Source: Bacillota bacterium
GTDB taxonomy: Bacteria; Bacillota; Clostridia; Lachnospirales; Lachnospiraceae
DNA length: 64,000 nt
Reading direction: 5' to 3'
NCBI GenBank assembly: GCA_023442465.1
Contig: JAEZZQ010000047.1
Coordinates: forward strand, 76,752-140,751
The translations under genes and the position numbers were made by a program. Shown piece after piece: positions 1 to 9,776 of this stretch. The notes under the pieces are model-generated. The model was not told the origin of the DNA, ran no database searches, and saw only the letters and a program-made list of their open reading frames with translations. Every line of letters begins with the position of its first letter. Positions within the stretch are counted from its first letter, which is position 1.

Positions 1-1494
1 TACGACATCGATACTGCCGATAAATTTTATGAAAAGGAAAAGGAATACTATGACGAAGTGGAGCCGAAGCTTGCGAATTTGATGGTGGAATACAGGCAAG
101 CGGTGTACGATTCCCCGTATCGTTCTTATTTAGAGGGCAAGATAGGAAAGGTGGCTTTTAAAAATATTGAGCTGGAAATCAAATCTTTTGATGAGAAGCT
201 GATCCCTCTCATGCAGGAGGAAAATGCGCTTATTACCAGATACAACAAACTGATCGCTTCGGCGGAAATAGAATGGGAAGGCGAGATGCTGAACCTTTCT
301 CTGATGCGTCCCCACCTTACAAACAGCGACAGAAATATACGCAAGAAAGCTTATGAGAAATACAGCGCCTTTTTCCTCTCTGTGGAAGACGAGCTGGATG
401 AGATATATGATAAACTGGTGAAGAACAGAACTGAGCAGGCAAGGCAGATGGGCTATGAGAATTACGTGGAGCTGGGCTATTACCGGATGAGACGTAACAG
501 CTACGACAAGGCCATGGTGGAGAACTACAGAAATCAGATCAAAAAGTACTTCGTTCCTTTCGCGGAGAAAATGCACGAGAGGAGGAGGCAACGTCTTGGG
601 CTTAATAAACTTTCCTACATCGATACGGCAGTTTACTTTTTGGACGGCAACCCTGCGCCTTCCGGTACGCCGGAGGAAATTATGAGTGCCGGGCAGAAGA
701 TGTACTCGGAGATGTCCCAGGAGACGAAAGAATTCTTCGATTTTATGATGAAAAATGAACTGTTCGATGTGCTTGGAAGAAAGACGAAAAAGGCGGGCGG
801 TTATATGACTTACCTTCCGGTTTACGGCGCCCCGTTCATTTTTGCGAACTTCAACGGAACGAGCGGAGATGTGGACGTAATTACACATGAATGCGGACAC
901 GCGTTCCAAGGTTATCTGTCAGGCAAAGACCCAATTCAGGAGCACAGGGACATTACTATGGAGACGGCGGAAATCCACTCCATGTCCATGGAATTCTTTG
1001 CGGAAGGGTGGACGGAGCTTTTCTTCGGTGACAGAGCACAGGATTACAAGAGCATGCACTTGGAGGATGCGGCGGCATTCATCCCTTATGGCTGTATGGT
1101 GGATGAATTCCAGCATATCGCTTATGCGAATCCCGATATGACTCCGAAGGAGAGGCGGGCGGCGTGGCTTGAGCTGGAAAGAGAGTACAGACCTCATATG
1201 GATTATGAGGACGATCTGTTCTTTAGCAAAGGGGGCTTCTGGCAGAAGCAGCAGCATATTTACAATTCGCCTTTTTATTATATCGATTACTGTCTGGCTC
1301 AGACTTGCGCCTTCCAATACAAGGCTAAAATGGACGGGAATTACGAAGAAGCATGGAAGAGCTACCTGAAACTCTGCGAGTTGTCCGCAAAGGATTTCTA
1401 TACGGATATGCTGAAAGAGGTCGGGCTGGAAAGCCCTTTCGAGGATGGTTGCATCCGCAGCGTGATAGAGAAATTGGAAAGCAAAATGGTATAA
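1..1494 (+). CDS. M3-family oligoendopeptidase, 5' end outside window
   Basis: The reading frame is open from the first base of the window, so the true start lies upstream; 497 codons are visible. The product is a zinc metallopeptidase of the M3 (thimet oligopeptidase / PepF) family that degrades short peptides in the cytoplasm. The HExxH zinc motif is seen as HECGH at 886-900, and the downstream helix with the third-ligand glutamate (ETAEIHSMSME) lies at 961-993. No signal peptide can be judged because the N-terminus is missing. The neighbouring oligopeptide importer fits a shared role in peptide use. The next gene starts 3 bases after the stop, suggesting co-transcription. M3 family membership is confident; the exact peptidase is not resolved. 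Confidence 0.9.
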   Translation, partial: YDIDTADKFYEKEKEYYDEVEPKLANLMVEYRQAVYDSPYRSYLEGKIGKVAFKNIELEIKSFDEKLIPLMQEENALITRYNKLIASAEIEWEGEMLNLSLMRPHLTNSDRNIRKKAYEKYSAFFLSVEDELDEIYDKLVKNRTEQARQMGYENYVELGYYRMRRNSYDKAMVENYRNQIKKYFVPFAEKMHERRRQRLGLNKLSYIDTAVYFLDGNPAPSGTPEEIMSAGQKMYSEMSQETKEFFDFMMKNELFDVLGRKTKKAGGYMTYLPVYGAPFIFANFNGTSGDVDVITHECGHAFQGYLSGKDPIQEHRDITMETAEIHSMSMEFFAEGWTELFFGDRAQDYKSMHLEDAAAFIPYGCMVDEFQHIAYANPDMTPKERRAAWLELEREYRPHMDYEDDLFFSKGGFWQKQQHIYNSPFYYIDYCLAQTCAFQYKAKMDGNYEEAWKSYLKLCELSAKDFYTDMLKEVGLESPFEDGCIRSVIEKLESKMV

Positions 1495-1497
1495 AGT

Positions 1498-2067
1498 ATG
1501 AAGAAATACCACAAAGATTATGTCTTTGAGATTGGAACCGGGAAGGATGGCAAGGAAGAAAAAAGGTACCGGTATGCAGGAGATTATTACCTGTTTCCTG
1601 ATGCTGAAGCCGAAAAAAAGAAAATTTTTATAAAAAATTTTGCTTTTGTGCTTCTTTACTTTTCGCTCATTATTACGGCAGGAATGCTGGACAATGAAGG
1701 AAATCGTAATTTTTTTATAGCAGTTCCGTATGTATTTTTATTCCTACCTGCCGTATATTTATCATTAGGAACGGCCGCAGCCCTTAAGCTGAATGAAAAA
1801 ATGGAACGGCCGGTCTACGATAGGGCATTCGGGAGGATGTATAGGAATTGTATAGGAATTATGTCGGTTTCGTTATATCTTTGTATTGCGGATTCCATCT
1901 TTATTCTCCTAAGATTTTATGGAGGAGAAGACTTTTTAGTTGTACGTGAAGTTGTATTTTTATTCGAAAATATTGCCATTTTTTGCTTGTCGTTTATACA
2001 GAAGAAGTACTTGCAAAATCTGAAAAAAGGGGTTATGATAGGCAAGTATAACAATGAGGTTCCGTAA
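1498..2067 (+). CDS. Hypothetical four-helix membrane protein
   Basis: A 189-residue protein I do not recognise. The first 45 residues are charged (Lys/Glu-rich) and probably cytoplasmic. About four hydrophobic segments follow (near residues 46-62, 71-93, 118-138 and 146-167), with a short basic tail. It begins 3 bases after the M3 peptidase stop and has no clear Shine-Dalgarno sequence of its own beyond the AAAG stretch overlapping that stop, so translational coupling is likely. The stop codon lies inside the left arm of a terminator hairpin. No catalytic motif is visible and function is unknown. Confidence 0.7.
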   Translation: MKKYHKDYVFEIGTGKDGKEEKRYRYAGDYYLFPDAEAEKKKIFIKNFAFVLLYFSLIITAGMLDNEGNRNFFIAVPYVFLFLPAVYLSLGTAAALKLNEKMERPVYDRAFGRMYRNCIGIMSVSLYLCIADSIFILLRFYGGEDFLVVREVVFLFENIAIFCLSFIQKKYLQNLKKGVMIGKYNNEVP

Positions 2068-2092
2068 AAAAACGGGACTTCTTTGTGTTTTT
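2059..2092 (+). terminator. Rho-independent terminator after membrane protein gene
   Basis: Stem GTTCCGT / ACGGGAC (one G-T pair) with an all-A loop, followed by a T-rich run (TTCTTTGTGTTTTT). It overlaps the last codon of the upstream gene and separates that unit from the opp operon. Confidence 0.6.
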
Positions 2093-2107
2093 GGTATGAT
2101 TTGCAAA

Positions 2108-2136
2108 TTGTATACAAGTTGTAATCGTGCTAAGAT
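2108..2136 (+). promoter_or_regulatory. Predicted sigma-A promoter of opp operon with palindromic -35 region
   Basis: TTGTAT (2108-2113), a 17-base spacer and TAAGAT (2131-2136) form a good vegetative promoter about 60 bases before oppA. The -35 box is the left half of a perfect 10-base palindrome, TTGTATACAA (2108-2117). That could be an operator for a GntR-like repressor; this second point is inference. Confidence 0.6.
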
Positions 2137-2196
2137 AAAGGCAGCTGTATTGCTGCATACAATAATACAAATAAAACCAAAAAGGAGGAAAAATTT

Positions 2197-4500
2197 ATGA
2201 AAAAGAGAATCATTTCTCTTATGCTTGCGTCTGTAATGGTAATCAGTACTTTAGCAGCATGCGGTTCCGGCAATACATCAACAACTGAAACGCCCGCTGC
2301 AGAGACGGAAGCCACAGATGAAAGCGCTGCGCAGACAGGCAGTGACACGCCCCTGGTTGTAGGCTACCGGGATTTCAGCGAAAAGTTCAGCATGTTTTTT
2401 AACGAGACGGAATATGACAAAGACGTAGCGGCAATGACACAGGTAATGCTGACGGATGTAGACCGCTCGGGTGCGGTTGTAATGAATGGAATCGAGGGAG
2501 AGACCAGCAATTACGCCGGAACAGATTATACTTATACGGGAATTGCCGATACCACGGTAACACAGAACGATGATGATACAACAACTTATGACTTTAAGCT
2601 GCGCGATGATATTACTTTCAGCGATGGAGAACCTCTCACGGCAGATGATGTTATTTTTAACTTATATGTATATTTAGATCCTGCTTATGACGGATTTACT
2701 ACATTAAATACACTTCCTATCATAGGCCTTAAGAATTATCAGGCAAACTCTACGGCAGCGGACAGCGTAACGGCTGATGATGTGGCTGCTTATATGGAGG
2801 AAATGCCGGAAGCGCTTCAGACAGCTATTTCTGAAAACATAATCGCACCGACCTTGACAGCAGAAAAAGATTGGTGTACGGAAAATTATGAAGCACAGGG
2901 TGCGGCTTCTGCGGAAGAGTTCTTTGTAGCTTGCTACAGCACGGATGACTCTTATGATATGGCGGGAAAAGATTATGACACTATCGTAAGCGATGTCATC
3001 GCGATGTACGGCGGAGATTATAAAACTCTTGGAAGCAATTATGCGGGAGATGAAGCTTATTTTGAAGCCGATGCTACTTCACTGGCAGAGAAACTGCTGA
3101 TCGAAGAAAAGGTGGCTGCGGGCGAAGGCGAGGCAGTTCCTAATATCGAAGGCGTTAAAAAACTTGGTGATTATGAAGTGTCAGTTACGATAAAAGGATT
3201 TGACGCTGCAGCGATTTACAAGTTTGTTGAACTTGGTATTGCTCCGCTTCATTACTATGGCGATAAAGCACAGTACGATTATGATAACAATCAGTTCGGC
3301 TTCCCGAGAGGTGACCTGAGCATCGTAAAAGAGAAAACAACAACACCTATGGGAGCAGGTCCTTATAAATTTGTGAAGTACGATAACAAGGTTGTTTATT
3401 TTGAAGCAAATGATGCTTATTTCAAGGGTGCTCCGAAGACTAAAAATGTACAGTTTAAGGAATCCGATGAATCTGATATGATTCCCGCGGTACAGCAGGG
3501 TACCGTTGATTTATCAAATCCTGACGGAAGTAAAAAGGCATTTGAGCAGATTGCCGAAATCAATGGCAACGGAGAACTTGACGGAGATGCCATCATGACA
3601 AACCGTGTAGATAATCTGGGCTACGGTTATATCGGTATTAATGCGGACACAGTCAATGTGGGCGGAGAAGCATCCTCTGAGCAGTCGAAAGATTTAAGAA
3701 AAGCCATCGCTACGGTTCTTTCCGTATACCGTGACGTATCCATCGATTCCTACTACGGAGATGCGGCAAGCGTAATTAACTATCCTATTTCCAATACATC
3801 ATGGGCAGCTCCCCAGAAATCCGATGAAGGATATCAGGTAGCATACTCTGTGGATGTGGAGGGCAATCCGATTTATACGGATTCCATGAGTGCGGAAGAG
3901 AAATATGATGCAGCAATTGACGCAGCGCTGGGATATTTCGAAGCGGCTGGTTATACCGTAGCAGACGGCAAGCTGACAGCAGCTCCGGCAGGTGCGAAGC
4001 TGACTTATGAAATTATAATCGGCGCTGACGGTAAGGGTGATCACCCCAGCTTTGCAATCCTTACGGATGCGAAAGCTGCATTCGAGACGATTGGATTTAC
4101 ATTGGAAATCAACGATCCTACCGATACGAATATTTTATGGGACAAAACAAATGCACGTACACAGGAACTTTGGGTAGCGGCATGGCAGGCAGAGCCCGAT
4201 CCGGATATGTATCAGACATACCATAGCGCGAGCACTGCAAGCAATTACTATCAGATTGCAGACCCGGATTTGGATGCTTATATCATGGATGCAAGAACGA
4301 GCGCAGATCAGAGCTACCGTAAATCCATTTATAAAGAATGCTTAAACATCATCATGGACTGGGCGGTTGAGATTCCGGTTTACCAGAGACAGAACTGCAT
4401 TATCTACAGTCCTGAACGTATTAATGCGGATACTTTTACACCGGGCGTGACCACATATTACAAATGGTGGAAAGAGATTGAAAATTTAGAAATGAAATAA
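2197..4500 (+). CDS. oppA: Oligopeptide ABC transporter, substrate-binding lipoprotein
   Basis: A 767-residue extracytoplasmic solute-binding protein (SBP_bac_5 family) that captures peptides for import. The start is the ATG preceded by AGGAGG (spacing about 9). A lipoprotein signal sequence of about 21 residues ends in LAAC, with Cys22 as the lipidated residue, followed by a Thr/Glu/Ala-rich linker. The protein is longer than the usual 530-600 residues, with extra acidic sequence in the middle third. It heads an operon with two permeases and two ATPases. A strong hairpin lies directly after the gene and would favour higher expression of the binding protein than of the membrane parts. Family call secure; peptide specificity unknown. 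Confidence 0.92.
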   Translation: MKKRIISLMLASVMVISTLAACGSGNTSTTETPAAETEATDESAAQTGSDTPLVVGYRDFSEKFSMFFNETEYDKDVAAMTQVMLTDVDRSGAVVMNGIEGETSNYAGTDYTYTGIADTTVTQNDDDTTTYDFKLRDDITFSDGEPLTADDVIFNLYVYLDPAYDGFTTLNTLPIIGLKNYQANSTAADSVTADDVAAYMEEMPEALQTAISENIIAPTLTAEKDWCTENYEAQGAASAEEFFVACYSTDDSYDMAGKDYDTIVSDVIAMYGGDYKTLGSNYAGDEAYFEADATSLAEKLLIEEKVAAGEGEAVPNIEGVKKLGDYEVSVTIKGFDAAAIYKFVELGIAPLHYYGDKAQYDYDNNQFGFPRGDLSIVKEKTTTPMGAGPYKFVKYDNKVVYFEANDAYFKGAPKTKNVQFKESDESDMIPAVQQGTVDLSNPDGSKKAFEQIAEINGNGELDGDAIMTNRVDNLGYGYIGINADTVNVGGEASSEQSKDLRKAIATVLSVYRDVSIDSYYGDAASVINYPISNTSWAAPQKSDEGYQVAYSVDVEGNPIYTDSMSAEEKYDAAIDAALGYFEAAGYTVADGKLTAAPAGAKLTYEIIIGADGKGDHPSFAILTDAKAAFETIGFTLEINDPTDTNILWDKTNARTQELWVAAWQAEPDPDMYQTYHSASTASNYYQIADPDLDAYIMDARTSADQSYRKSIYKECLNIIMDWAVEIPVYQRQNCIIYSPERINADTFTPGVTTYYKWWKEIENLEMK

Positions 4501-4522
4501 TATAAAATAAGATGTATTGATT

Positions 4523-4551
4523 CTGAGCCCGCTGGGTATTGGCGGGCTCAG
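4523..4551 (+). terminator. Strong hairpin between oppA and oppB (partial terminator or 3' stabiliser)
   Basis: A perfect 10-bp stem CTGAGCCCGC / GCGGGCTCAG with a 9-base loop. The T-run behind it is poor, so it is more likely a leaky terminator or an mRNA-stabilising hairpin than a full stop. The rest of the 232-base gap is AT-rich with no gene seen. Confidence 0.6.
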
Positions 4552-4732
4552 TTTATGAAAAGGTTTTTTGGTTTGTTAGTTTATCGAATTAAAGTGATGT
4601 AGCAAAACTGTTGTTACAAATAATTAAAACTGAATTGAAATTGAAATTTAAACATTTTATAAATGAAACTAAAATGTTTTTATATAAATATTTGATTTAA
4701 AAGATGGATAAAAAGAAAGCTGGAGGTTTGGA

Positions 4733-5719
4733 ATGAAGAAATTTTTAATCAGAAGACTTTTACTCAGTATCGTTATACTGTTTTTTGTTTCTTTCATCAT
4801 TTATTCCATAGAACGCTGCCTGCCTACTTCCTATGTGGAAGGAAAAGCAAGGCAGATGTCGCAAAAGGCAGGTGCAAAACCTTATGATGAGCTGTTGGAG
4901 CAGCTAACAAGCGCTTACGGGCTGGAAGGAAATATATTGCAGGGATATGCAAAATGGCTTTCCAATGCTGTGAAGGGAGAATTCGGGGATTCCTGGGTTT
5001 GGAGCAAGCCGGTTACCGAGAAATTCAAAGATGTGATATGGTATTCTTTTGCCATGTCCGGTATATCTTTTATTTTTCAGGTAGTAATAGCTATTCCTCT
5101 CGGTATTTTGTCTGCGAGAAAGCAATATAGCAGGACGGATTATGCCGTCACCGTATTTGCGCTGATCGGCATATCTCTTCCTACCTTCTTCATAGCCACT
5201 TTATTGAAATGGGTATTTTCCATCAATCTGGGATGGTTTGATTTGTATGGAGTTGTAGGCCGTATGCACGAACAGTTGCCCCCCATAGGACAAGTTCTGG
5301 ATATGGGCAAACATTTGATATTGCCTGTCGTTACGCTTACAGTTGTCAGCGTAGGTAATCTGATGCGTTATACCCGTACTAATATGCTGGAAGTACTCAA
5401 TTCCGATTATATTCGTACAGCAAGGGCGAAGGGGCTTTCTGAGAATAAAGTAATCAATTATCATGCGTTCCGCAATATTCTTATTCCGATTGTAACTTTG
5501 CTCGGAAGCACGATTCCTACCTTGTTCGGAGGAGCTATGATTACGGAAACTTTATTTCAGATTCCCGGAATCGGATATATTTCTTATTTGAGTCTGACAC
5601 AAGGAGATGTACCGTTTACCATGTTCTATATGGTATTCCTTGCAATATTAACGCTGGCAGGAACACTGATTGCGGATATCCTGTATGCGATAGTTGACCC
5701 CCGGGTCAGAGTAAATTAG
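4733..5719 (+). CDS. oppB: Oligopeptide ABC transporter permease OppB
   Basis: A 328-residue inner-membrane permease of the BPD_transp_1 type. An N-terminal helix (residues about 9-29) is followed by an extracytoplasmic segment and then by about five further helices. The conserved EAA loop is visible as ARAKGLSENKVINYHAFRN in the C-terminal half, which is where the ATPase docks. The ATG is preceded by GGAGG. oppC begins 13 bases after the stop, so the two permease genes are co-translated or closely coupled. The product pairs with OppC to form the translocation pore. Confidence 0.92.
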   Translation: MKKFLIRRLLLSIVILFFVSFIIYSIERCLPTSYVEGKARQMSQKAGAKPYDELLEQLTSAYGLEGNILQGYAKWLSNAVKGEFGDSWVWSKPVTEKFKDVIWYSFAMSGISFIFQVVIAIPLGILSARKQYSRTDYAVTVFALIGISLPTFFIATLLKWVFSINLGWFDLYGVVGRMHEQLPPIGQVLDMGKHLILPVVTLTVVSVGNLMRYTRTNMLEVLNSDYIRTARAKGLSENKVINYHAFRNILIPIVTLLGSTIPTLFGGAMITETLFQIPGIGYISYLSLTQGDVPFTMFYMVFLAILTLAGTLIADILYAIVDPRVRVN

Positions 5720-5732
5720 GAGGAAGGCTGAG

Positions 5733-7499
5733 ATGGGCGCAGATAATAACATGCAGGATAAAGATAATCAGATAGATTTGAATCAGAGCCAGAGTGATTA
5801 CATCAGCACTTCTGGAGCACTGGATGATGAGCAGAGAGTAAAGGTATTGTCCCCGGGAATGCTGGTAGCGAAACGTTTTTTTAGAAATAAGCTCGCTATG
5901 GTGGGGCTCGTTATACTTGTGACGATGTTTTTGTTCTCTTTTGCAGGCGGTATGCTCACTCCTTACGGGGAATCGGAAGTATTCCGGAAAAAAGATGTTA
6001 TTTTAAAAGATTATGCCATGATGTCTGAAAATAAGGACTTTCTCTACACGAATGTGGAAGGAAAGGATTTCCCTTCCATCGCAGGCGCGAAGATGATTTT
6101 GGCGGTAAATAACGGGAACAGCACTTTTGAAGCTAAGGATGTGACATATTCTCTCATAAAAGAGGATGAGAACTTATACCAAATTACACAGCTTACCCCG
6201 GTGGCGAATGTGCTTACGCTAAAAGGGAAGAGCAGCTTCACTTCAGCAGAAGAAGGCGGCACAGTGACGAATGCGGTAAAAAGTGGGTATGAAGCGGCTG
6301 TCTCCGAGGGGGCAGACAACTTTGAAGCGGATGGCGTGTTTTACTATATCGTAAAGGAAGGAAAGCAGAGTGCAATTTCGATTATGGATAGAACGGCGCT
6401 CGCCAGCAAGAAAGTGTTCAGTGCAGCAGGGGGGGCAGAGCTCTCTTATGACTTCAAGCTGAATGCAGAGAAAGCATTTAATCGTCAGTCATCATCTTTT
6501 GAGGCGGATGGAAGTACTTACGAAATGGAAGTAGGAGAAAATACCGGATTCATAAGTTTGAACGGTGAAGACTATGCAATCATATCTTCTTATGCGGTAC
6601 GTCCGGTAGGCAGCGAAGCGCTTTCGTTACAGTTTATCAGAGCTGTGCAGGAGGCGGTGTTAGCGGATGAGGAGTCCGTGGAATATGCAGGAAATGATGG
6701 CGGCAGCATTCATTATAAGATAGAAATGAAAGGAAACGAGTTTAAGATTCGTTCCGAACAGAAGACACAGTTGAATGATGATTTTGCATCTCCCGGAAAG
6801 ACACATCTGCTGGGAACAGACGGACATGGTATGGACGTGCTTACAAGGCTGATGTACGGCGGGCGAATTTCCTTGATGATCGGTTTCGTTGCGATTGCGA
6901 TCGAGACTTTACTCGGTATAATCATCGGCGGTGTGGCAGGGTATTTCGGAAAGTGGATGGATACTATTCTCATGCGTGTCGTGGATATTGTTATTTGCAT
7001 TCCGGCGATGCCCTTGTATATTATTGTAGGTTCTATCATGGATTATTACCAAATAGACCCGAGAGTCCGTATTTATCTGCTCTGTGCGATTTTGGGCCTG
7101 ATTAACTGGCCTCCGATTGCCAGAATGGTGCGAGGGCAGATACTTTCCTTCAGGGAACAGGAGTTTATGACGGCGACGGAAGCCACCGGCATTCGTGTAT
7201 CCAGAAGGATATTCAAGCATTTGATTCCCAACGTGATTCCGAACCTCATTGTTATTGCGACGATGGGCCTTGGAGAGATCATTATTATGGAAGCGACATT
7301 GAGCTTCTTGGGAATCGGAGTAAAATTCCCCTATGCGTCATGGGGTAATATCATTAATTCTGTAAATGATGTATTTGTTATGACCAACTACTGGTATGTA
7401 TGGATTCCGGCAGGATTTCTCATATTGATCACGGTGCTTGGATTTAACTTTGTTGGTGATGGACTTCGGGATGCGTTTGATCCGAAGATGAAAAGGTAG
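5733..7499 (+). CDS. oppC: Oligopeptide ABC transporter permease OppC with large extracytoplasmic insertion
   Basis: A 588-residue permease, about twice the usual 290-320. A short cytoplasmic N-terminus (residues 1-45) is followed by one membrane helix (about 48-68). A hydrophilic, probably external domain of about 280 residues comes next, before the standard C-terminal permease core (from about residue 365). The core carries the EAA loop near ATEATGIRVSRRIFKH. The insertion contains repeated beta-type segments of the form FEADG..Y, suggesting a folded extracytoplasmic module, perhaps for contact with the oversized OppA. This domain role is inference. An AGGAGG lies 9 bases before the ATG. 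Confidence 0.9.
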   Translation: MGADNNMQDKDNQIDLNQSQSDYISTSGALDDEQRVKVLSPGMLVAKRFFRNKLAMVGLVILVTMFLFSFAGGMLTPYGESEVFRKKDVILKDYAMMSENKDFLYTNVEGKDFPSIAGAKMILAVNNGNSTFEAKDVTYSLIKEDENLYQITQLTPVANVLTLKGKSSFTSAEEGGTVTNAVKSGYEAAVSEGADNFEADGVFYYIVKEGKQSAISIMDRTALASKKVFSAAGGAELSYDFKLNAEKAFNRQSSSFEADGSTYEMEVGENTGFISLNGEDYAIISSYAVRPVGSEALSLQFIRAVQEAVLADEESVEYAGNDGGSIHYKIEMKGNEFKIRSEQKTQLNDDFASPGKTHLLGTDGHGMDVLTRLMYGGRISLMIGFVAIAIETLLGIIIGGVAGYFGKWMDTILMRVVDIVICIPAMPLYIIVGSIMDYYQIDPRVRIYLLCAILGLINWPPIARMVRGQILSFREQEFMTATEATGIRVSRRIFKHLIPNVIPNLIVIATMGLGEIIIMEATLSFLGIGVKFPYASWGNIINSVNDVFVMTNYWYVWIPAGFLILITVLGFNFVGDGLRDAFDPKMKR

Positions 7500-7508
7500 G
7501 TGAGGCAG

Positions 7509-8696
7509 ATGAACTTTTTTAAAAAAGAGAGTACAAAAGATGCAAACTATATCTCTGCCAAAGAATCCAGAGCGATATCGAAAGAAAATAAAAGAATAAC
7601 CGATGAAATAGAAAAGAAACGCAAACGTAAGAATATTCCTGAAGAAGAGTATGTGACGAAGATGAAGAATCCCAATAATGTTGTGGAGTTCGACAATGTC
7701 CATACCTATTTCTTCACCGACATCGGAACGGTTAAATCCGTTGACGGCGTTTCCTTCGACGTGCCGCAGGGTAAGACTATAGGTATTGTAGGGGAATCCG
7801 GCTGCGGAAAGTCTGTGACCAGCCTTTCCCTGATGCAGCTTGTACAGAGGCCCCAGGGACAGACTGTAAAGGGTGAGATCCGCTTCAATACCGGGGAGCA
7901 GGCGATCAATGTGGTGAATGCACCTATGGAGACGATGCAGAAGCTTCGCGGCAACTATATGTCCATGATATTTCAGGAACCGATGACGAGCCTCAATCCG
8001 GTATTTCGTATCGGATCGCAGGTGGATGAGGTCATCGCACTTCACAATCCCCAGATGAGTAAGGAGGAAGTGAAGAACCGTACGATAGAGATGCTGGAGC
8101 TGGTAGGTATTGCCAACAGTGAGGGCGTGTATAAGATGTATCCGCACGAGTTGTCCGGCGGTATGCGGCAGAGAATTTGTATCGCCATGGGGTTGGCGTG
8201 TAATCCCAGACTCATCATAGCGGATGAGCCGACTACGGCCTTGGATGTGACGATTCAGGCGCAGATTCTCGATCTTCTGCGCGGCTTAAAGGATAAGATC
8301 AATTCCAGTATCATGCTGATTACTCATGATTTAGGTGTAATTGCAGAAATGGCGGACTACGTCGTAGTCATGTATGCCGGCCGCGTGGTGGAGCAGGGAA
8401 CCGTTCAGGAAATTTTCAAAACACCCAAGCATCCTTATACCATGGGACTTATGGCGTCCAAGCCGGTGGTGGGGAAAGAAGTGGACCGCCTCTACAGTAT
8501 TCCCGGCAAGGTGCCTAACCCGGTCAATATGCCCGATTACTGCTACTTCAGGGATAGATGCGAGCTGTGTGTGGAAGCCTGCAAGGGCAAGTATCCCGGA
8601 CAGACATCCCTTAGCCCGACCCATGTGGTAAACTGCTACCGCTATGCGGAAGGTGCGGGCAGCAAGGAAAAGAATGAAATGAAGGAGGAACAATAA
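7509..8696 (+). CDS. oppD: Oligopeptide ABC transporter ATP-binding protein OppD
   Basis: ABC ATPase that powers peptide import from the cytoplasmic face. Visible motifs are Walker A GESGCGKS, signature LSGGMRQR, Walker B LIIADEPT and the H-loop region LITHDLG. The C-terminal oligopeptide-type tail has the cysteine cluster CYFRDRCELCVEAC, which in this family can bind an iron-sulfur cluster. I chose ATG 7509 because AGGTAGG lies about 8 bases upstream; a GTG at 7500, overlapping the oppC stop region, is the alternative. A basic N-terminal extension of about 60 residues precedes the ATPase domain. About 395 residues. Confidence 0.92.
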   Translation: MNFFKKESTKDANYISAKESRAISKENKRITDEIEKKRKRKNIPEEEYVTKMKNPNNVVEFDNVHTYFFTDIGTVKSVDGVSFDVPQGKTIGIVGESGCGKSVTSLSLMQLVQRPQGQTVKGEIRFNTGEQAINVVNAPMETMQKLRGNYMSMIFQEPMTSLNPVFRIGSQVDEVIALHNPQMSKEEVKNRTIEMLELVGIANSEGVYKMYPHELSGGMRQRICIAMGLACNPRLIIADEPTTALDVTIQAQILDLLRGLKDKINSSIMLITHDLGVIAEMADYVVVMYAGRVVEQGTVQEIFKTPKHPYTMGLMASKPVVGKEVDRLYSIPGKVPNPVNMPDYCYFRDRCELCVEACKGKYPGQTSLSPTHVVNCYRYAEGAGSKEKNEMKEEQ

Positions 8697-8698
8697 GA

Positions 8699-9739
8699 AT
8701 GAATACAGCTTCAAAAGAAACAGCTTATGAACCTCTGAAATACAATGAAGATAAGGTTAAGAACGATAGCAAGGATGACATTATTCTGCAAGTTTCCCAC
8801 CTGAAAAAATATTTTCCCATAAAGGGAGGTGTTTTTTCCAAGGCAGCAGGACAGGTAAAAGCAGTGGACGACGTGTCCTTTTCCATTAAGAAGGGGACTA
8901 CCATGGGATTAGTAGGAGAGTCCGGATGCGGTAAGTCCACCACGGGAAGAACGCTCCTTCGCCTTATCGATAAGACGGATGGAGAAGTCCGGTTTGGCGG
9001 GACGGATATCTTTGCCCTTAGCAAGAAGGAGATGCGTGCCCTCCGCCCGAAGATGCAGATTATTTTTCAGGACCCTTACTCCAGTCTTTCTCCAAGGCTT
9101 CCCGTAGGGGAGATCATCGGAGAAGCGGTAAGAGAGCACAAGCTCGTGCCTAAGAACGAGCTGGATGAATATGTGACAAAGATTATGGCTTCCTGCGGCC
9201 TGCAGGCCTATCATAAGGACCGTTACCCCCATGAATTTTCGGGCGGACAAAGACAGAGGATCTGTATCGCCAGAGCGCTGGCATTGAATCCGGAGTTCAT
9301 TGTATGCGATGAACCGGTATCTGCATTGGACGTATCCATTCAGGCCCAGATCATTAACTTATTAAAGGATTTACAGGAAGAGTTCGGTCTGACATATCTG
9401 TTTATCTCCCACGATTTATCGGTGGTGGAGCATATATCGGATACTGTGGGCGTTATGTACCTTGGCAGTATCGTAGAGACCGGAGCTACGGAGGATATTT
9501 TTGCAAATCCTCTGCACCCCTATACGAAAGCGCTTTTCAGCGCTATTCCCGTACCCGACCCGGACGCGAAGGGAAACCGCATTATTTTAGAGGGAAGTAT
9601 TCCTTCGCCGGCCAATCCTCCGGCAGGCTGCAAGTTCCATACGAGATGCAAGGACTGCATGGAAATTTGCAAGACACAGGAACCGGTGTCCAAGGACATG
9701 GGAAACGGCCATATGGTAAAATGTCATTTATATGATTGA
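8699..9739 (+). CDS. oppF: Oligopeptide ABC transporter ATP-binding protein OppF
   Basis: The second ABC ATPase (346 residues), partner of OppD in the heterodimeric motor. Walker A GESGCGKSTTGR, signature FSGGQRQR and Walker B FIVCDEPVSALD are all intact, so both ATP sites of the pair look functional. The C-terminal tail has the cysteine-rich motif FHTRCKDCMEICK typical of oligopeptide/dipeptide ATPases. The ATG follows AAGGAGGAA by about 9 bases and lies 2 bases after the oppD stop. It is the last recognisable gene of the opp operon. Confidence 0.92.
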   Translation: MNTASKETAYEPLKYNEDKVKNDSKDDIILQVSHLKKYFPIKGGVFSKAAGQVKAVDDVSFSIKKGTTMGLVGESGCGKSTTGRTLLRLIDKTDGEVRFGGTDIFALSKKEMRALRPKMQIIFQDPYSSLSPRLPVGEIIGEAVREHKLVPKNELDEYVTKIMASCGLQAYHKDRYPHEFSGGQRQRICIARALALNPEFIVCDEPVSALDVSIQAQIINLLKDLQEEFGLTYLFISHDLSVVEHISDTVGVMYLGSIVETGATEDIFANPLHPYTKALFSAIPVPDPDAKGNRIILEGSIPSPANPPAGCKFHTRCKDCMEICKTQEPVSKDMGNGHMVKCHLYD

Positions 9740-9776
9740 TCGATTCATTTGATGAAAATGGTGAATATTATAAATT

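Noticed and set aside
4501..4732. A small gene between oppA and oppB
   Set aside because: No frame with a ribosome binding site; the gap is AT-rich with one hairpin.
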